Shown here one piece after another: positions 55,968 to 64,000 of a stretch of 64,000 nucleotides of DNA; position 1 is the first letter of the stretch, and the number at the start of each line of letters is the position of its first letter. The stretch covers positions 186,001 to 250,000 of the forward strand of contig NZ_JABKDD010000001.1 of assembly GCF_013623905.1 (NCBI RefSeq), in the 5' to 3' direction. The position numbers were made by a program, and so were the translations under genes. Below the pieces are notes generated by a model. The model saw only the letters and a list, made by a program, of their open reading frames with translations, had not been told where the DNA came from and did not search any database. The DNA comes from Brevibacterium sediminis (GTDB taxonomy: Bacteria > Actinomycetota > Actinomycetes > Actinomycetales > Brevibacteriaceae).

Positions 55968-57244
55968 TGGACCCCGACCCCGATGCGGCCGCCCGCGTCC
56001 TCAGCGCCATCGGCGAGGAGGACTACGGGCGGCTGCTCGCGGCGCTGGTCACCCGGTTCCGTGACTTCGACCTCGCCGAGGAGGCCCTCCACGATGCCGT
56101 GCTGCGCGCGGTCGAGACGTGGTCGGGCAGGGGAGTGCCCGAACGCCCTCAGGCGTGGCTGATGGCCACGGCGAAGAACCGCGCCATCGATCTCATCCGC
56201 TCCGATGAGGCGCGCACCCGGCATCTCGCCCGCCTGCGCATCGAGGACGAGCTGCGACCAGGTGACCACGACGATCACGCGGAGCGCCTCGGCGAGGAGA
56301 TGGATGCCGCGGATCTGCCCGACGAGCGCCTCGGCTTGTTCTTCACCTGCTCCCACCCGACCCTGCGCGAGGACGAACGCATCGTGCTCATCCTGCGCTT
56401 CCTCTCGGGGCTGACCACCGCCGAGATGGCCGCCGGGTTCCTCATCGAGACCGCGACGATGCAACAGCGGATCGTCCGTGCCAAACAGCGGATCCTCAAG
56501 ACCGGGATTCCCTTCGGCCGCCCAGCGCCCGATGAACTCGGCAACCGGCTGCCCGGAGTGCTGCGCGTCCTCTATCTCATCTTCACTCAGGGCATCAACG
56601 CCACTGTAGGACCCGAACATACTCGAGTCGATCTGCAGCACGAAGCCATCCGGCTGACCCGACTGCTCGTCGGATACCTGCCCGAGCAGACCGAAGCCCG
56701 TGGCCTGCTGGCTCTGCTTCTGCTCACACGGGCACGTGAGACCGCCCGTGTGACGCCGGATGGCCGGCCGGTGCCGCTGGCCGAGCAGGACCGCAGCCTG
56801 TGGGACTCACGCCTCATCGCCGAAGGGACCGGACTCGTCGACGTGGCCGCCGGCGAACCGGGAGCCGGGGCATTCACCATCCAGGCGGCGATCGCCGCCC
56901 TTCACGCCGACGCCGCGCGATTCGCCGACACGGACTGGAAGCAGATCCTCGTGCTCTATCGGATGCTGTCCGGCCTCGATCCGTCGCCGGTCGTCGCTCT
57001 CAACACCGCGATCGCCCTCGGGCAGGTCTCGGGTCCCGAAGCGGCCATGAGCACACTCGATGAACTGGCCCACGATCCGCAGCTGCTGCGTTACCGGCCC
57101 TTCCACATCGCACGGGCGATCACCCTCGACGAACTCGGTCGTACGGCGGAGGCCGAGGACGCCTATGCCGCGGGTCTGGAATGTCCCGGCAACGATGCCG
57201 AATCCGAATACATCACTGCCCGGATCACCGATCTTCGACGGTGA
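55967..57244 (+). CDS. ECF42-type RNA polymerase sigma factor
   Basis: A 425-residue ECF sigma factor with regions 2 (LAEEALHDAVLRAVETW and PQAWLMATAKNRAIDLIR, residues 30-90) and 4 (LRFLSGLTTAEMAAGFLIETATMQQRI, about 140-175). A long C-terminal extension of ~230 residues (DUF6596/TPR-like) follows. This extension and the adjacent DGPF gene define ECF42. Such factors lack a classical anti-sigma factor, and the C-terminus is thought to control activity. It starts on the YciI stop (TGATG). A hairpin spans its stop codon. Confidence 0.93.
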   Translation: MDPDPDAAARVLSAIGEEDYGRLLAALVTRFRDFDLAEEALHDAVLRAVETWSGRGVPERPQAWLMATAKNRAIDLIRSDEARTRHLARLRIEDELRPGDHDDHAERLGEEMDAADLPDERLGLFFTCSHPTLREDERIVLILRFLSGLTTAEMAAGFLIETATMQQRIVRAKQRILKTGIPFGRPAPDELGNRLPGVLRVLYLIFTQGINATVGPEHTRVDLQHEAIRLTRLLVGYLPEQTEARGLLALLLLTRARETARVTPDGRPVPLAEQDRSLWDSRLIAEGTGLVDVAAGEPGAGAFTIQAAIAALHADAARFADTDWKQILVLYRMLSGLDPSPVVALNTAIALGQVSGPEAAMSTLDELAHDPQLLRYRPFHIARAITLDELGRTAEAEDAYAAGLECPGNDAESEYITARITDLRR

Positions 57245-57253
57245 TCCGGGCAG
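57216..57253. terminator. Hairpin spanning the sigma-factor stop codon
   Basis: Perfect 15-bp stem (57216-57230 with 57239-57253) and 8-nt loop, including the TGA at 57242-57244. It lies between convergent genes and may also stop accA3 transcription from the other side. Confidence 0.65.
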
Positions 57254-57317
57254 GGACTTCTGTGTTCGTGACTCCTGACCGCAGGCCGGAGCGAACGGAG
57301 GCAGGAGCGGGAGCGGC

Positions 57318-59129
57318 TCAGGCGGCGAAGCGGATGATCGCCTCACCGGACTTCACCGAGGCGCCTGCGCCGACGAGCACCTCGGAGACGGTGCCGGAGT
57401 GGCCGGCCTTGAGCGGCTGTTCCATCTTCATGGCCTCGATGACGGCGAGGGTGTCACCGGCTTCGACGGTGTCACCGGGGTTGACGGAGACGGAGACGAT
57501 GGTGCCCTGCATGGGAGCGTTGAGCGCATTCGAGTCGTCGGCGATCTTCGCACCCTTGCGGCTGCTCAGCCCGCGCTTGCGCCGCGGCACGCTGGGGCTG
57601 GGAACATGACCGAGGTCCGAGATGACGTCCTTGGGGACCGAAACGGTCATGCGGCGGCCATCGACCTCGACCACAACGCTGAAGCTGTCGGTTGCAGTAT
57701 TCATCTGTTCTCCTAGCTGTGGATCGACAAGCGGATTGACGAAAGCGGTTTCGAGCCAGTTGGTCCAGACCTTGAAATCGGTCGCGAAGGCCTGTTCGTT
57801 CACGAGCACCCGATGCAGCGGCAGCAGCGTCGAGACGCCCTCGATGCGGTATTCGGACAGGGCCCGGCGTGCTCGTGCCAGGGCCTCGTCACGGGTGGCG
57901 CCGGTGACGACGAGCTTGGCCAGCATCGGGTCGAAGTCCGTGCCGACGACGCTGGCTTCGCCGATGCCGGAATCCAGACGCACTCCGGGACCCGAAGGCG
58001 CACGGTAGTTCTTCACTGCGCCGGTGGCGGGGAAGAACGTCGTGGGGTCTTCGGCGTTGATGCGGAACTGGAAGGAGTGTCCGCGCACGGCGGGGAATTC
58101 GTCGGGCAGCGCCTCGCCCGAAGCGATGCGCACCTGCCAACCGACGAGGTCGACTCCGGTGACCTCCTCGGTGACGGTGTGCTCGACCTGGATGCGCGCG
58201 TTGGCTTCCATGAAGATGATCGTGCCGTCCTCGCCGAGGAGGAACTCACACGTCGCGGCGCCGACGTAGCCGACGTGGGCGAGCAGGCGTGCCGAGGCTT
58301 CGGAGACGATGCGCTCCTGTTCGGCGGTGAGGAACGGAGCGGGTGCTTCCTCGATGATCTTCTGGTTGCGGCGCTGCAGAGTGCAGTCACGCGTGGACAC
58401 GATCCGCACGTTGCCGTGGGCATCGGCCAGGCACTGGGTCTCGAGGTGACGGGGGCGCACGATCTGCTTCTCGATGAGGCACTCACCGCGCCCGAAGGCA
58501 CTCTGTGCCTCGCGGGTCGCTGCAGTATAGGCGGCTTCGAGGTCTTCGGCAGCGGCGCAGGCGCGGAAGCCACGCCCGCCTCCGCCGTGGACGGCCTTGA
58601 CGACGACGGGGAACCCGATCCGGCCGGCCACTTCGGCGGCTTCTGTCAGATCGGCTACGGCGCCGTCGGAACCGGGAGCGACGGGAGCGTCGACGGCTTC
58701 GGCGACGGCACGGGCTCCGGACTTGTCACCGAGGAGTTTGATCGCCGCCGGGGGAGGACCGACCCAGATCAGCCCGGCATCGATGACGGCCTGCGCGAAC
58801 TGCGCGTTCTCGGCCATGTAGCCGTAACCGGGGTGGACGGCATCGGCGCCGGAGCGCTTTGCCAAGGCGAGGATCTTCTCGATGTCGAGATACGTCTCCC
58901 CGGCTCCGGAACCGTCCAGCAGCCACGCGTCGTCGGCGAGTTCGACGAAGTCGGCATCGGAATCGGCGCGGGTGTACACGGCGACGGCCTTGATACCGAG
59001 GTCGTGGGCGGCCCGGATGATGCGCAGAGCGATCTCACCGCGGTTGGCGATGAGGACTCGGCGGACGGCCCCGGTCGGAACAGTGGTGCTCAGTACCGAG
59101 GTCGTGGAGTCGGAGAGGACTGTGGTCAT
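57318..59129 (-). CDS. accA3: Acyl-CoA carboxylase alpha subunit: biotin carboxylase and BCCP
   Basis: Carries biotin and carboxylates it with ATP and bicarbonate, for acetyl-/propionyl-CoA carboxylation with a separate beta subunit. The 603-residue protein has the biotin carboxylase fold (VLIANRGEIALRIIRAAHD; KAVHGGGGRGFRAC; EANARIQVEHTVTEE) and a C-terminal biotinyl domain with EAMKMEQPL (Lys near 568). ATG 59129 follows AGGAG; the frame runs 7 codons further. No beta-subunit gene is in the window, while in mycobacteria accD5 is near. Next to maf as in M. tuberculosis. Confidence 0.95.
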   Translation of the reverse strand: MTTVLSDSTTSVLSTTVPTGAVRRVLIANRGEIALRIIRAAHDLGIKAVAVYTRADSDADFVELADDAWLLDGSGAGETYLDIEKILALAKRSGADAVHPGYGYMAENAQFAQAVIDAGLIWVGPPPAAIKLLGDKSGARAVAEAVDAPVAPGSDGAVADLTEAAEVAGRIGFPVVVKAVHGGGGRGFRACAAAEDLEAAYTAATREAQSAFGRGECLIEKQIVRPRHLETQCLADAHGNVRIVSTRDCTLQRRNQKIIEEAPAPFLTAEQERIVSEASARLLAHVGYVGAATCEFLLGEDGTIIFMEANARIQVEHTVTEEVTGVDLVGWQVRIASGEALPDEFPAVRGHSFQFRINAEDPTTFFPATGAVKNYRAPSGPGVRLDSGIGEASVVGTDFDPMLAKLVVTGATRDEALARARRALSEYRIEGVSTLLPLHRVLVNEQAFATDFKVWTNWLETAFVNPLVDPQLGEQMNTATDSFSVVVEVDGRRMTVSVPKDVISDLGHVPSPSVPRRKRGLSSRKGAKIADDSNALNAPMQGTIVSVSVNPGDTVEAGDTLAVIEAMKMEQPLKAGHSGTVSEVLVGAGASVKSGEAIIRFAA

Positions 59130-59252
59130 GGTGCTCCTTTGTACGATCACAGAACAATTTAGAGAGCAGCACCAAGGGTTTGTAGGACAGCGATAAAAAA
59201 CTGGGACGAGAACTTCAATGTCCTCGGGCGTGTCACCGGACCAGGGTCGAGT

Positions 59253-59990
59253 CTACCGCTTGAGAGTCCACAGATCGGGCCAGAACAGCCCCATGTCGGT
59301 GACCAATTCGCGCACGACGGGCAGGCTGAGGCCGAGCACGGTGAGGTGGTCGCCGTCGAGCCGGTCGACGAAGGCCCCACCATAGCCGTCGATCGTCAGC
59401 GCCCCGGCCACGTGGAAGGGCTCTTCGGTGGCGATGTACGCCTCGAGCTCCTCCGTGCTGGGTGAGCCGATGAGCACCGAGGTGGCCGACCGCTGCGAGC
59501 GCAGAGCGCCGAGTTCGAAGGGCGCCGAGCCGGTTCGATCAGCACTGTCGGGGCCGTCACTGCGGACATCGTCTCCCGCTCGCCCGACTGCGCCGTTCGA
59601 CTGCTGCGCCCGCGTGAGCACTGCGACCGTATGGCCCGAATGCAGCTGTGTCCACTGACCGGCGATCGCCGACCACACGTTGCGAGTGCGATCGGCCGTT
59701 CCCGGTTTGCCGATGGCCTGTCCGTCGAATTCGAGCAGGGAATCCCCGGCGATGACGACCACGGTGTCCGCGCCGTCAAGTGTCGGGGGAGCGGACGCGA
59801 TGATCCGGTCGATGACCGCACGCGCCTTCGCCTCCGACAACGCTGTGGTGAGTTCGCCGACGGAGCCGGTGAAATCGTCCTCGATGGCACGTTCGTCGAC
59901 CTCGGAGACGATGATGACCGGGTCGATCCCGCCGTCCCGGAGGATCTGGCGACGTGAAGGAGATTGGGAGGCGAGGACGACGGGGATCAC
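59253..59990 (-). CDS. maf: Maf-family nucleotide pyrophosphatase with an insertion
   Basis: Maf enzymes hydrolyse non-canonical or canonical nucleoside triphosphates. The 245-residue protein opens VVLASQSPSRRQILRDGGID, has the EVDE motif, AKARAVIDR, and AGDSLLEFDGQAIGKPG around the catalytic Asp. An extra ~35-residue low-complexity segment (about 150-185) separates VLTRAQ from the next strand TSVLIGSPSTEELEAYI. The frame is open far upstream, but GTG 59990 overlaps the SGNH-like gene's stop (GTGA), so it is chosen. Confidence 0.9.
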   Translation of the reverse strand: MIPVVLASQSPSRRQILRDGGIDPVIIVSEVDERAIEDDFTGSVGELTTALSEAKARAVIDRIIASAPPTLDGADTVVVIAGDSLLEFDGQAIGKPGTADRTRNVWSAIAGQWTQLHSGHTVAVLTRAQQSNGAVGRAGDDVRSDGPDSADRTGSAPFELGALRSQRSATSVLIGSPSTEELEAYIATEEPFHVAGALTIDGYGGAFVDRLDGDHLTVLGLSLPVVRELVTDMGLFWPDLWTLKR

Positions 59991-61018
59991 GAGGCTGCTT
60001 CCGAACGATTCGGGACCGGTTCGGGGCTGGCGTCTTCTGTCACTGCTGTTTTTTCGGCATCTGGCTGCGCCTCGGCGCCGGTCTGCGCCTCGATATCCGA
60101 ATCGTTCTGAGCAGCAGATTGCGCCTCGGCGCCGGGGACCAGTTCGTGTCGGCGGGCGGTTTCGCCCTTCTCGGGGATGTCGAGGCTGCGGTCGACGACG
60201 ACCGGTGCATCGATGCGTTCGGCGATTGCGGCCAGCAGCGTCGAGGACAGTTGCGCATAGCCGAGTTCGCTGGGGAATCGGCCCGAGTCGTTGAGCAGAG
60301 ACCGGCGTGTCGTTCCGCTCAGCGATCCCGTCGACCGCAGTGGAACCGCACGCGCGGCCAGGGCGGCCAGCCATTGAGAGCCGGCGAGGACCCGCGAGGT
60401 TCGGCGCAGCGACGTCTTGAGAGGATCGCGCAGCCCCGGCAGACCGCCGAGATTGGGGCAGACGAGAACGAACACGGTGTAGCGGCCCTCGCGTTGGAGC
60501 CGGTTGATGGCCTGGTTGAGCACGGGTACGCCGATGGTCGCCTGGATCGGGTGGATGATGTCGCCGGTGCCGATCGAGACTATCGCGAACCGGCGGTCGT
60601 CGCTCCAGCGGTCCGAGAGCTGGCGGGAGAGCCACGGCGAGCGCAGGACTTCGTCGACCTGTCGGTGCAGATCATCCGACAGTGCCGAGGGGCGTGCGGT
60701 TGTCTGGACCCGGACGGTGGTGCCGAGCATCCGCGCCAGGCCTCTCCCGATGAGGGTCGGGGGCGCCTGCTCCGGGTCGACGTCGACCCCGCACAGCCAG
60801 GAGTCGCCGATGATGGCAAGAGCGGCGGAGTCGTCATCGTCGTTGTCACGTGGGGCGGCGATCGCCTCGGTGAAGGTGGAGAAGCGACGGTTCTTGTCGT
60901 CGTCGAAGGAACGGCGCAGCGATCCGGCCTGGTGGCGGAGCAGTCCCGCCGCCGAGGCGCCGGCGCCGACGACGGTCGCCCCCATGGTCGCCAGCGTGTA
61001 GATCAAGCGTCTTCCCAC
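59987..61018 (-). CDS. SGNH/GDSL hydrolase-like protein with altered catalytic residues
   Basis: A 343-residue protein with an N-terminal signal-anchor-like helix (residues 4-25), the block I motif IIGDSWLCG near residue 70 with the Ser, and SIGTGDI (block III, with Gly in place of Asn). The block V segment SGRFPSELGYAQLSS has Phe where the catalytic His is normally found in HPxxxGY. The C-terminus is low complexity. GTG 61018 has GGAGGG. It is translationally coupled to maf. It may be a non-catalytic SGNH relative. Confidence 0.75.
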   Translation of the reverse strand: MGRRLIYTLATMGATVVGAGASAAGLLRHQAGSLRRSFDDDKNRRFSTFTEAIAAPRDNDDDDSAALAIIGDSWLCGVDVDPEQAPPTLIGRGLARMLGTTVRVQTTARPSALSDDLHRQVDEVLRSPWLSRQLSDRWSDDRRFAIVSIGTGDIIHPIQATIGVPVLNQAINRLQREGRYTVFVLVCPNLGGLPGLRDPLKTSLRRTSRVLAGSQWLAALAARAVPLRSTGSLSGTTRRSLLNDSGRFPSELGYAQLSSTLLAAIAERIDAPVVVDRSLDIPEKGETARRHELVPGAEAQSAAQNDSDIEAQTGAEAQPDAEKTAVTEDASPEPVPNRSEAAS

Positions 61019-61063
61019 TGATTTCCCTCCTCCGGCGTCATCATTGCACCTTTGTCACTGCAT

Positions 61064-61082
61064 CAACAACTATTGTTGAGTC
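61064..61082 (+). promoter_or_regulatory. Inverted repeat over the -10 of the AI-2E transporter gene
   Basis: CAACAA (61064-61069) and TTGTTG (61073-61078) flank CTA. TATTGT (61071-61076), a TANNNT -10, lies within the repeat and ends 6 nt before ATG 61083, so the mRNA would be leaderless. A repressor bound here would block the promoter. Confidence 0.45.
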
Positions 61083-62543
61083 ATGAGCGAAAACGATCAG
61101 CAGCATCCTCCGAACCGACTCCGAGGAGCATGGGAGGCGTTCCGGCGCGGACGCGGCTCCTCTCACTCCTCGTCCGAACCCGAAGCAACCCCATCGCAGG
61201 CAGTCAGTCCCGAGGAGATCGCACTCAGCCGAATCGAAGCCGAGGCCAAACCGTATGTGGCTCCCGGTCTTAAGCTAGCTGCCGCATGGTCGTGGCGGTC
61301 GATCGTCGTGCTCGTGGCGATCGGTGTGGCGCTGTGGCTCCTGTCGAAGATCTCCAGCGTCGTGCTGCCCGTGCTCATTGCTCTGCTGTTGGCAGCGCTG
61401 CTCGCGCCCCTGACCGGATGGCTGAAGAAGAAGGGCGTGCCTCGAGGAGGGGCCGCCGCGATCTCCTTCATCGGGTTCATCGTCGTCGTGCTCGGACTCT
61501 TCGGCCTCGTCGGTCAGCAGATCTATTCCGGCATGCCCGACCTCGTCAAACAGGTCATCGCCGGTGTGTCCGGGATCAGCGGATGGCTGGCTTCGAGCCC
61601 CTTCGGCATCGACGCAACGACGATCTCGAGCTATATCGACGACGCCATCAAAACCGCGACGAACTTCTTCCAGAACAACAGCAGCCAGCTTCTCGGCGGC
61701 GCCCTGGAGGCCACCTCCTCGGTGGGCACCTTCCTCACCGGTATGGCCGTCTGCCTGTTCGCGACGTTCTTCTTCCTCTACGACGGGCAGAACATCTTCA
61801 GGTGGGTGATGAACCTGCTGCCGGTCCCGGCCCGTCCCGTCGCCACGGGTGCCGCTCTGAAGGGGTGGACGACCCTCGTGCAGTACGTGAGGGTCCAGAT
61901 CCTCGTCGCCGCCGTCGATGCGATCGGCATCGGCATCGGCGCTGCGTTCCTCGGGATCCCGCTGGTCATCCCCATGACCGTGCTCGTCTTCCTCACCTCG
62001 TTCGTCCCCGTCGTCGGAGCCATCGCCTCCGGTGCGGTCGCCGTGCTCGTGGCTCTGGTCTCGAACGGTCTGGTCAGTGCCGTCATCATGCTCGCGGTTG
62101 TCATTGCCGTCCAGCAGATCGAAAGCCAGGTGCTGCAGCCGTTCCTCATGGGCAAGGCAGTGTCGGTCCATCCGCTGGCTGTGATCCTCGCAGTCACCGG
62201 AGGCGGCTTCCTCTTCGGCATCGTCGGCGCTCTCTTCGCCGTTCCCTTGGTTGCCGTGCTCAACAGCGTCGTCAGCTATATCGTGCGTACGAACGCCGGT
62301 GATTCGGACGAAGACGAAGCGGAGGACGACGCCGAGCGTGACCCGGACGAACGCGAGGCCACGGCAGTCCTCGAGACGGCGAAGGAAAGGCTCACCGATG
62401 CCGTCCACGAGTCCGCGGAAGACGAACGTGCATCAGGTTCCGGACAGACCGATTCGACGGAAACCGGATCAACCGGTCCGACCACGTCGGGTGAGACCGG
62501 TTCGGCCGAACCCGGACGGCCGAAGAAGGGCCCCGATGCCTGA
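61083..62543 (+). CDS. AI-2E family transporter (TqsA/PerM-like)
   Basis: A 486-residue membrane protein with seven to eight hydrophobic segments between residues 70 and 400. Family features are LLAALLAPLTGWLKKKGVPRG near the start and QQIESQVLQPFLMGKAVSVHPLAV with the PxxG-rich loop GGFLFGIVGALFAVPL. The N-terminal 65 and C-terminal ~80 residues are charged and disordered. The family includes the E. coli autoinducer-2 exporter, but most members transport other solutes. It is divergent from the SGNH-like gene across 64 bp. Confidence 0.92.
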   Translation: MSENDQQHPPNRLRGAWEAFRRGRGSSHSSSEPEATPSQAVSPEEIALSRIEAEAKPYVAPGLKLAAAWSWRSIVVLVAIGVALWLLSKISSVVLPVLIALLLAALLAPLTGWLKKKGVPRGGAAAISFIGFIVVVLGLFGLVGQQIYSGMPDLVKQVIAGVSGISGWLASSPFGIDATTISSYIDDAIKTATNFFQNNSSQLLGGALEATSSVGTFLTGMAVCLFATFFFLYDGQNIFRWVMNLLPVPARPVATGAALKGWTTLVQYVRVQILVAAVDAIGIGIGAAFLGIPLVIPMTVLVFLTSFVPVVGAIASGAVAVLVALVSNGLVSAVIMLAVVIAVQQIESQVLQPFLMGKAVSVHPLAVILAVTGGGFLFGIVGALFAVPLVAVLNSVVSYIVRTNAGDSDEDEAEDDAERDPDEREATAVLETAKERLTDAVHESAEDERASGSGQTDSTETGSTGPTTSGETGSAEPGRPKKGPDA

Positions 62544-62612
62544 GGCTCGGACCAGACGACCCGGCAGGACTCGTCTGAATCGGGGTCCGGCAGGACGCGC
62601 CTGAACCGGAAT

Positions 62613-62660
62613 GAATAGAGAAGTGGGCGGGTGCGATCGCACCCGCCCACTTCTCTATTC
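62613..62660. terminator. 48-bp perfect palindrome between AI-2E transporter and greA
   Basis: Two 24-bp arms meet at GCGATCGC with no mismatch. It sits between two convergent genes and ends 8 nt before the greA stop. No T-tract follows on the plus strand beyond CTATTC. Confidence 0.8.
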
Positions 62661-62668
62661 GGTCTCGA

Positions 62669-63163
62669 TCAGCCGGTGAAGGCTTCGACGGAATCGACCT
62701 TGACCTCGATGGTCTTGCCGTTCGGAGCCTCGTATGAGGTCTTGTCTCCGGCCTTGACGCCGAGGACAGCCGCTCCGAGCGGCGACTTCTCCGAGAAGAC
62801 GTCGATATCGGAGTCTCCGGCGATCTCGCGGTTGCCCAGCAGGAATCGCATGGAGTTGCCGGCAACGCTGGCGGTCACGACGGTTCCGGGTGCCACGGTC
62901 TTGCCGTCGCTGTCGCTGGAGCCGACCTTCGCGTTCCGCAGCAGCACCTCGAGTTGGCGGATGCGTGCTTCCTGTTTGCCCTGCTCATCACGCGCAGCGT
63001 GATAACCGCTGTTCTCCTTCAAGTCACCCTCGTCGCGGGCGGCTTCGATCTTCTCAGCAATCTCTGCACGACCCGGTCCGGAGAGATGCTCGAGTTCCTT
63101 CGACAGGCGGTCAAAGGCTTCCTGGGTCAACCATGTCTCTTCCTGGGTGACTTCCTCGGTCAT
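62669..63163 (-). CDS. greA: Transcription elongation factor GreA
   Basis: Rescues backtracked RNA polymerase by stimulating transcript cleavage. The 164-residue protein has an N-terminal coiled coil (WLTQEAFDRLSKELEHLSGPGRAEIAEKIEAARDEGDLKEN, with the acidic tip) and a C-terminal FKBP-like domain (SPLGAAVLGVKAGDKTSYEAPNGK). ATG 63163 follows AAGGAG; earlier in-frame codons to 63232 are ignored. The greA-DUF4307-mca order matches M. tuberculosis Rv1080c-Rv1082. Confidence 0.97.
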   Translation of the reverse strand: MTEEVTQEETWLTQEAFDRLSKELEHLSGPGRAEIAEKIEAARDEGDLKENSGYHAARDEQGKQEARIRQLEVLLRNAKVGSSDSDGKTVAPGTVVTASVAGNSMRFLLGNREIAGDSDIDVFSEKSPLGAAVLGVKAGDKTSYEAPNGKTIEVKVDSVEAFTG

Positions 63164-63422
63164 GACTTCTCCTTCTTCGGTCGGTGCACTGACGGGCGTG
63201 TCAGGCAACGAAAAAACCGGGCGTATGGGCACGCCCGGAAGTTGAATGAAACTACAGTGTAACGCATCTGCGGAGAAAAACGATGAGTTCGATCACGTCC
63301 CCGGCCGTGAGTCGGAGGTTCGCGACCGCAAGATGCGTTCCCGTGCGAGAACTATTCGAAGAGACTCGTGCGACCGGGTTCCTGTGCTTCCACCAGGCGG
63401 TCGAAGCGGTCGAAGGTTCGGC

Positions 63423-63848
63423 CTATTCGAACCAGCAGGAGTCCACGTGGCCGGAGGCGGCCAGCTGAGTTGTGGCCAGGTCCACGTCGATGCGCTTCGG
63501 CGAATTCGGATCGGCGTTCGGATCGGCGGGAACGGTCACCTCGGTGAATCCGACGATCGCTTCCTGCTCATTCGTGGCCTGGACGATGCAGTGCACGTCG
63601 CGTTTCTGATCAGGAAATATTCCGACGCTGACGCGCGTTGAAGAATCGTCGACAACCGAATAGTCAAGAGTGCGCGGTGTTGTGGGATTCGTCTGCGGGC
63701 GGAATGCCCAGACAGCGATGACGGCGACCACCACGGCGAGGACGATGACGGCGATGATCTTCGCCGGACGACTCAGCTCTCGCTTGGGTCTGCTGGTCCG
63801 GCCGTAGCGATCATCATGCAGTGGTGGTGCCACTGTTACCTCAGTCAT
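63423..63848 (-). CDS. DUF4307 domain membrane protein
   Basis: A 141-residue protein with a basic N-terminus, one membrane helix (about residues 30-50; AKIIAVIVLAVVVAVIAVWAF) and an extracytoplasmic beta-rich domain with paired cysteines (HCIVQAT and SCWFE). DUF4307 is actinobacterial and uncharacterised. AGAGGAA precedes ATG 63848. It lies between greA and a divergent mca-like gene as in mycobacteria (Rv1081c-like). Confidence 0.9.
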   Translation of the reverse strand: MTEVTVAPPLHDDRYGRTSRPKRELSRPAKIIAVIVLAVVVAVIAVWAFRPQTNPTTPRTLDYSVVDDSSTRVSVGIFPDQKRDVHCIVQATNEQEAIVGFTEVTVPADPNADPNSPKRIDVDLATTQLAASGHVDSCWFE

Positions 63849-63971
63849 TGAATTCCTCTTTAAGTACTTCGCGCACTAATCTAGAGTAGTCGATCCTCTG
63901 CCGGCGATCATGTCAGCCGCAGCGCCGGCAGCAGGTGGCCACCAGGCTGAATCGAAAGGGACATTTAGGAT

Positions 63972-64000
63972 ATGACTTCGCTTCCGTACCATGGACTGCG
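63972..64000 (+). CDS. mca: First codons of a probable mycothiol conjugate amidase gene (partial)
   Basis: ATG 63972 opens a frame MTSLPYHGLR that runs off the window. The prediction rests on synteny only: the gene divergent from DUF4307 next to greA is mca in M. tuberculosis. The visible 9-10 residues precede the expected AVHAHPDDE motif, so the call cannot be confirmed here. Confidence 0.4.

Noticed and set aside
59253-60635. 460-codon version of maf
   Set aside because: The upstream half lies over the SGNH-like gene and is low-complexity. The conserved Maf N-terminus begins right after GTG 59990.

Overview
This is a GC-rich chromosomal window from an actinobacterium. The gene set (two WhiB proteins, MtrAB-LpqB, SecA without the C-terminal zinc motif, PdtaS, an AccA3-type biotin carboxylase, Rv3235/DUF3499/DUF5719-type proteins) points to Actinomycetota. 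Protein style and organisation suggest the order Micrococcales, most likely Brevibacterium or a close relative (an inference; no rRNA gene is present). Gene order closely follows, from memory, the Mycobacterium tuberculosis Rv3219-Rv3285 neighbourhood (purK-purE-fadE25, LCP, fbiB, whiB2, manB/manA, sahH, mtrAB-lpqB, comF, hpf, secA1, Rv3235, pdtaS-whiB1, accA3-maf). It is therefore mostly an old, vertically inherited backbone. I saw no IS element, prophage, CRISPR array, tRNA or rRNA.

Layout. (1) 0-3.2 kb: purine genes purK and purE with an acyl-CoA dehydrogenase. (2) 3.5-9.7 kb: cell envelope genes, namely a multi-TM LCP protein, a large secreted amidase/LGFP/NlpC-P60 hydrolase, and mannose-6-phosphate isomerase. 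(3) 10.0-13.4 kb, minus strand: F420-0:L-glutamate ligase-like gene, TIGR03089 gene and a two-subunit CoA-transferase. (4) 13.7-22.7 kb: whiB2-like regulator, a giant membrane glycosyltransferase and DUF5719 (overlapping genes), a degenerate metallopeptidase-like gene divergent from DUF3499, phosphomannomutase and adenosylhomocysteinase. (5) 22.8-30.2 kb: RDD and SpoIIM membrane proteins and a tightly overlapping MoxR/DUF58/DUF4129/DUF4350 operon. (6) 30.5-40.5 kb: mtrA-mtrB-lpqB, comF, hpf, a YcaQ-type DNA glycosylase and secA. (7) 40.5-45.9 kb: a poorly described cluster with Rv3235-LysM on one strand, a duplicated-barrel hypothetical, a HTH protein, and a CpaB-like SAF protein with a TadZ/CpaE-like ATPase and DUF6912. 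(8) 46-57 kb: large NAD-glutamate dehydrogenase, pdtaS, whiB1, gamma-carbonic anhydrase, an LpdA-type quinone dehydrogenase, and a YciI/ECF42 sigma pair. (9) 57.3-64 kb: biotin carboxylase, maf overlapping an SGNH-like gene, AI-2E transporter, greA, DUF4307 and the first codons of a probable mca gene.

Two sequence-level themes recur. Operon ends and convergent junctions carry unusually long, near-perfect hairpins (13-35 bp arms), mostly without a clear T-tract. Several genes have a TANNNT -10 hexamer only 5-8 nt before the start codon, which predicts leaderless mRNAs and helps choose starts. Functionally the window joins envelope growth (MtrAB, LCP, amidase, mannose activation, SecA), redox and nitrogen metabolism, and several conserved but uncharacterised actinobacterial modules.
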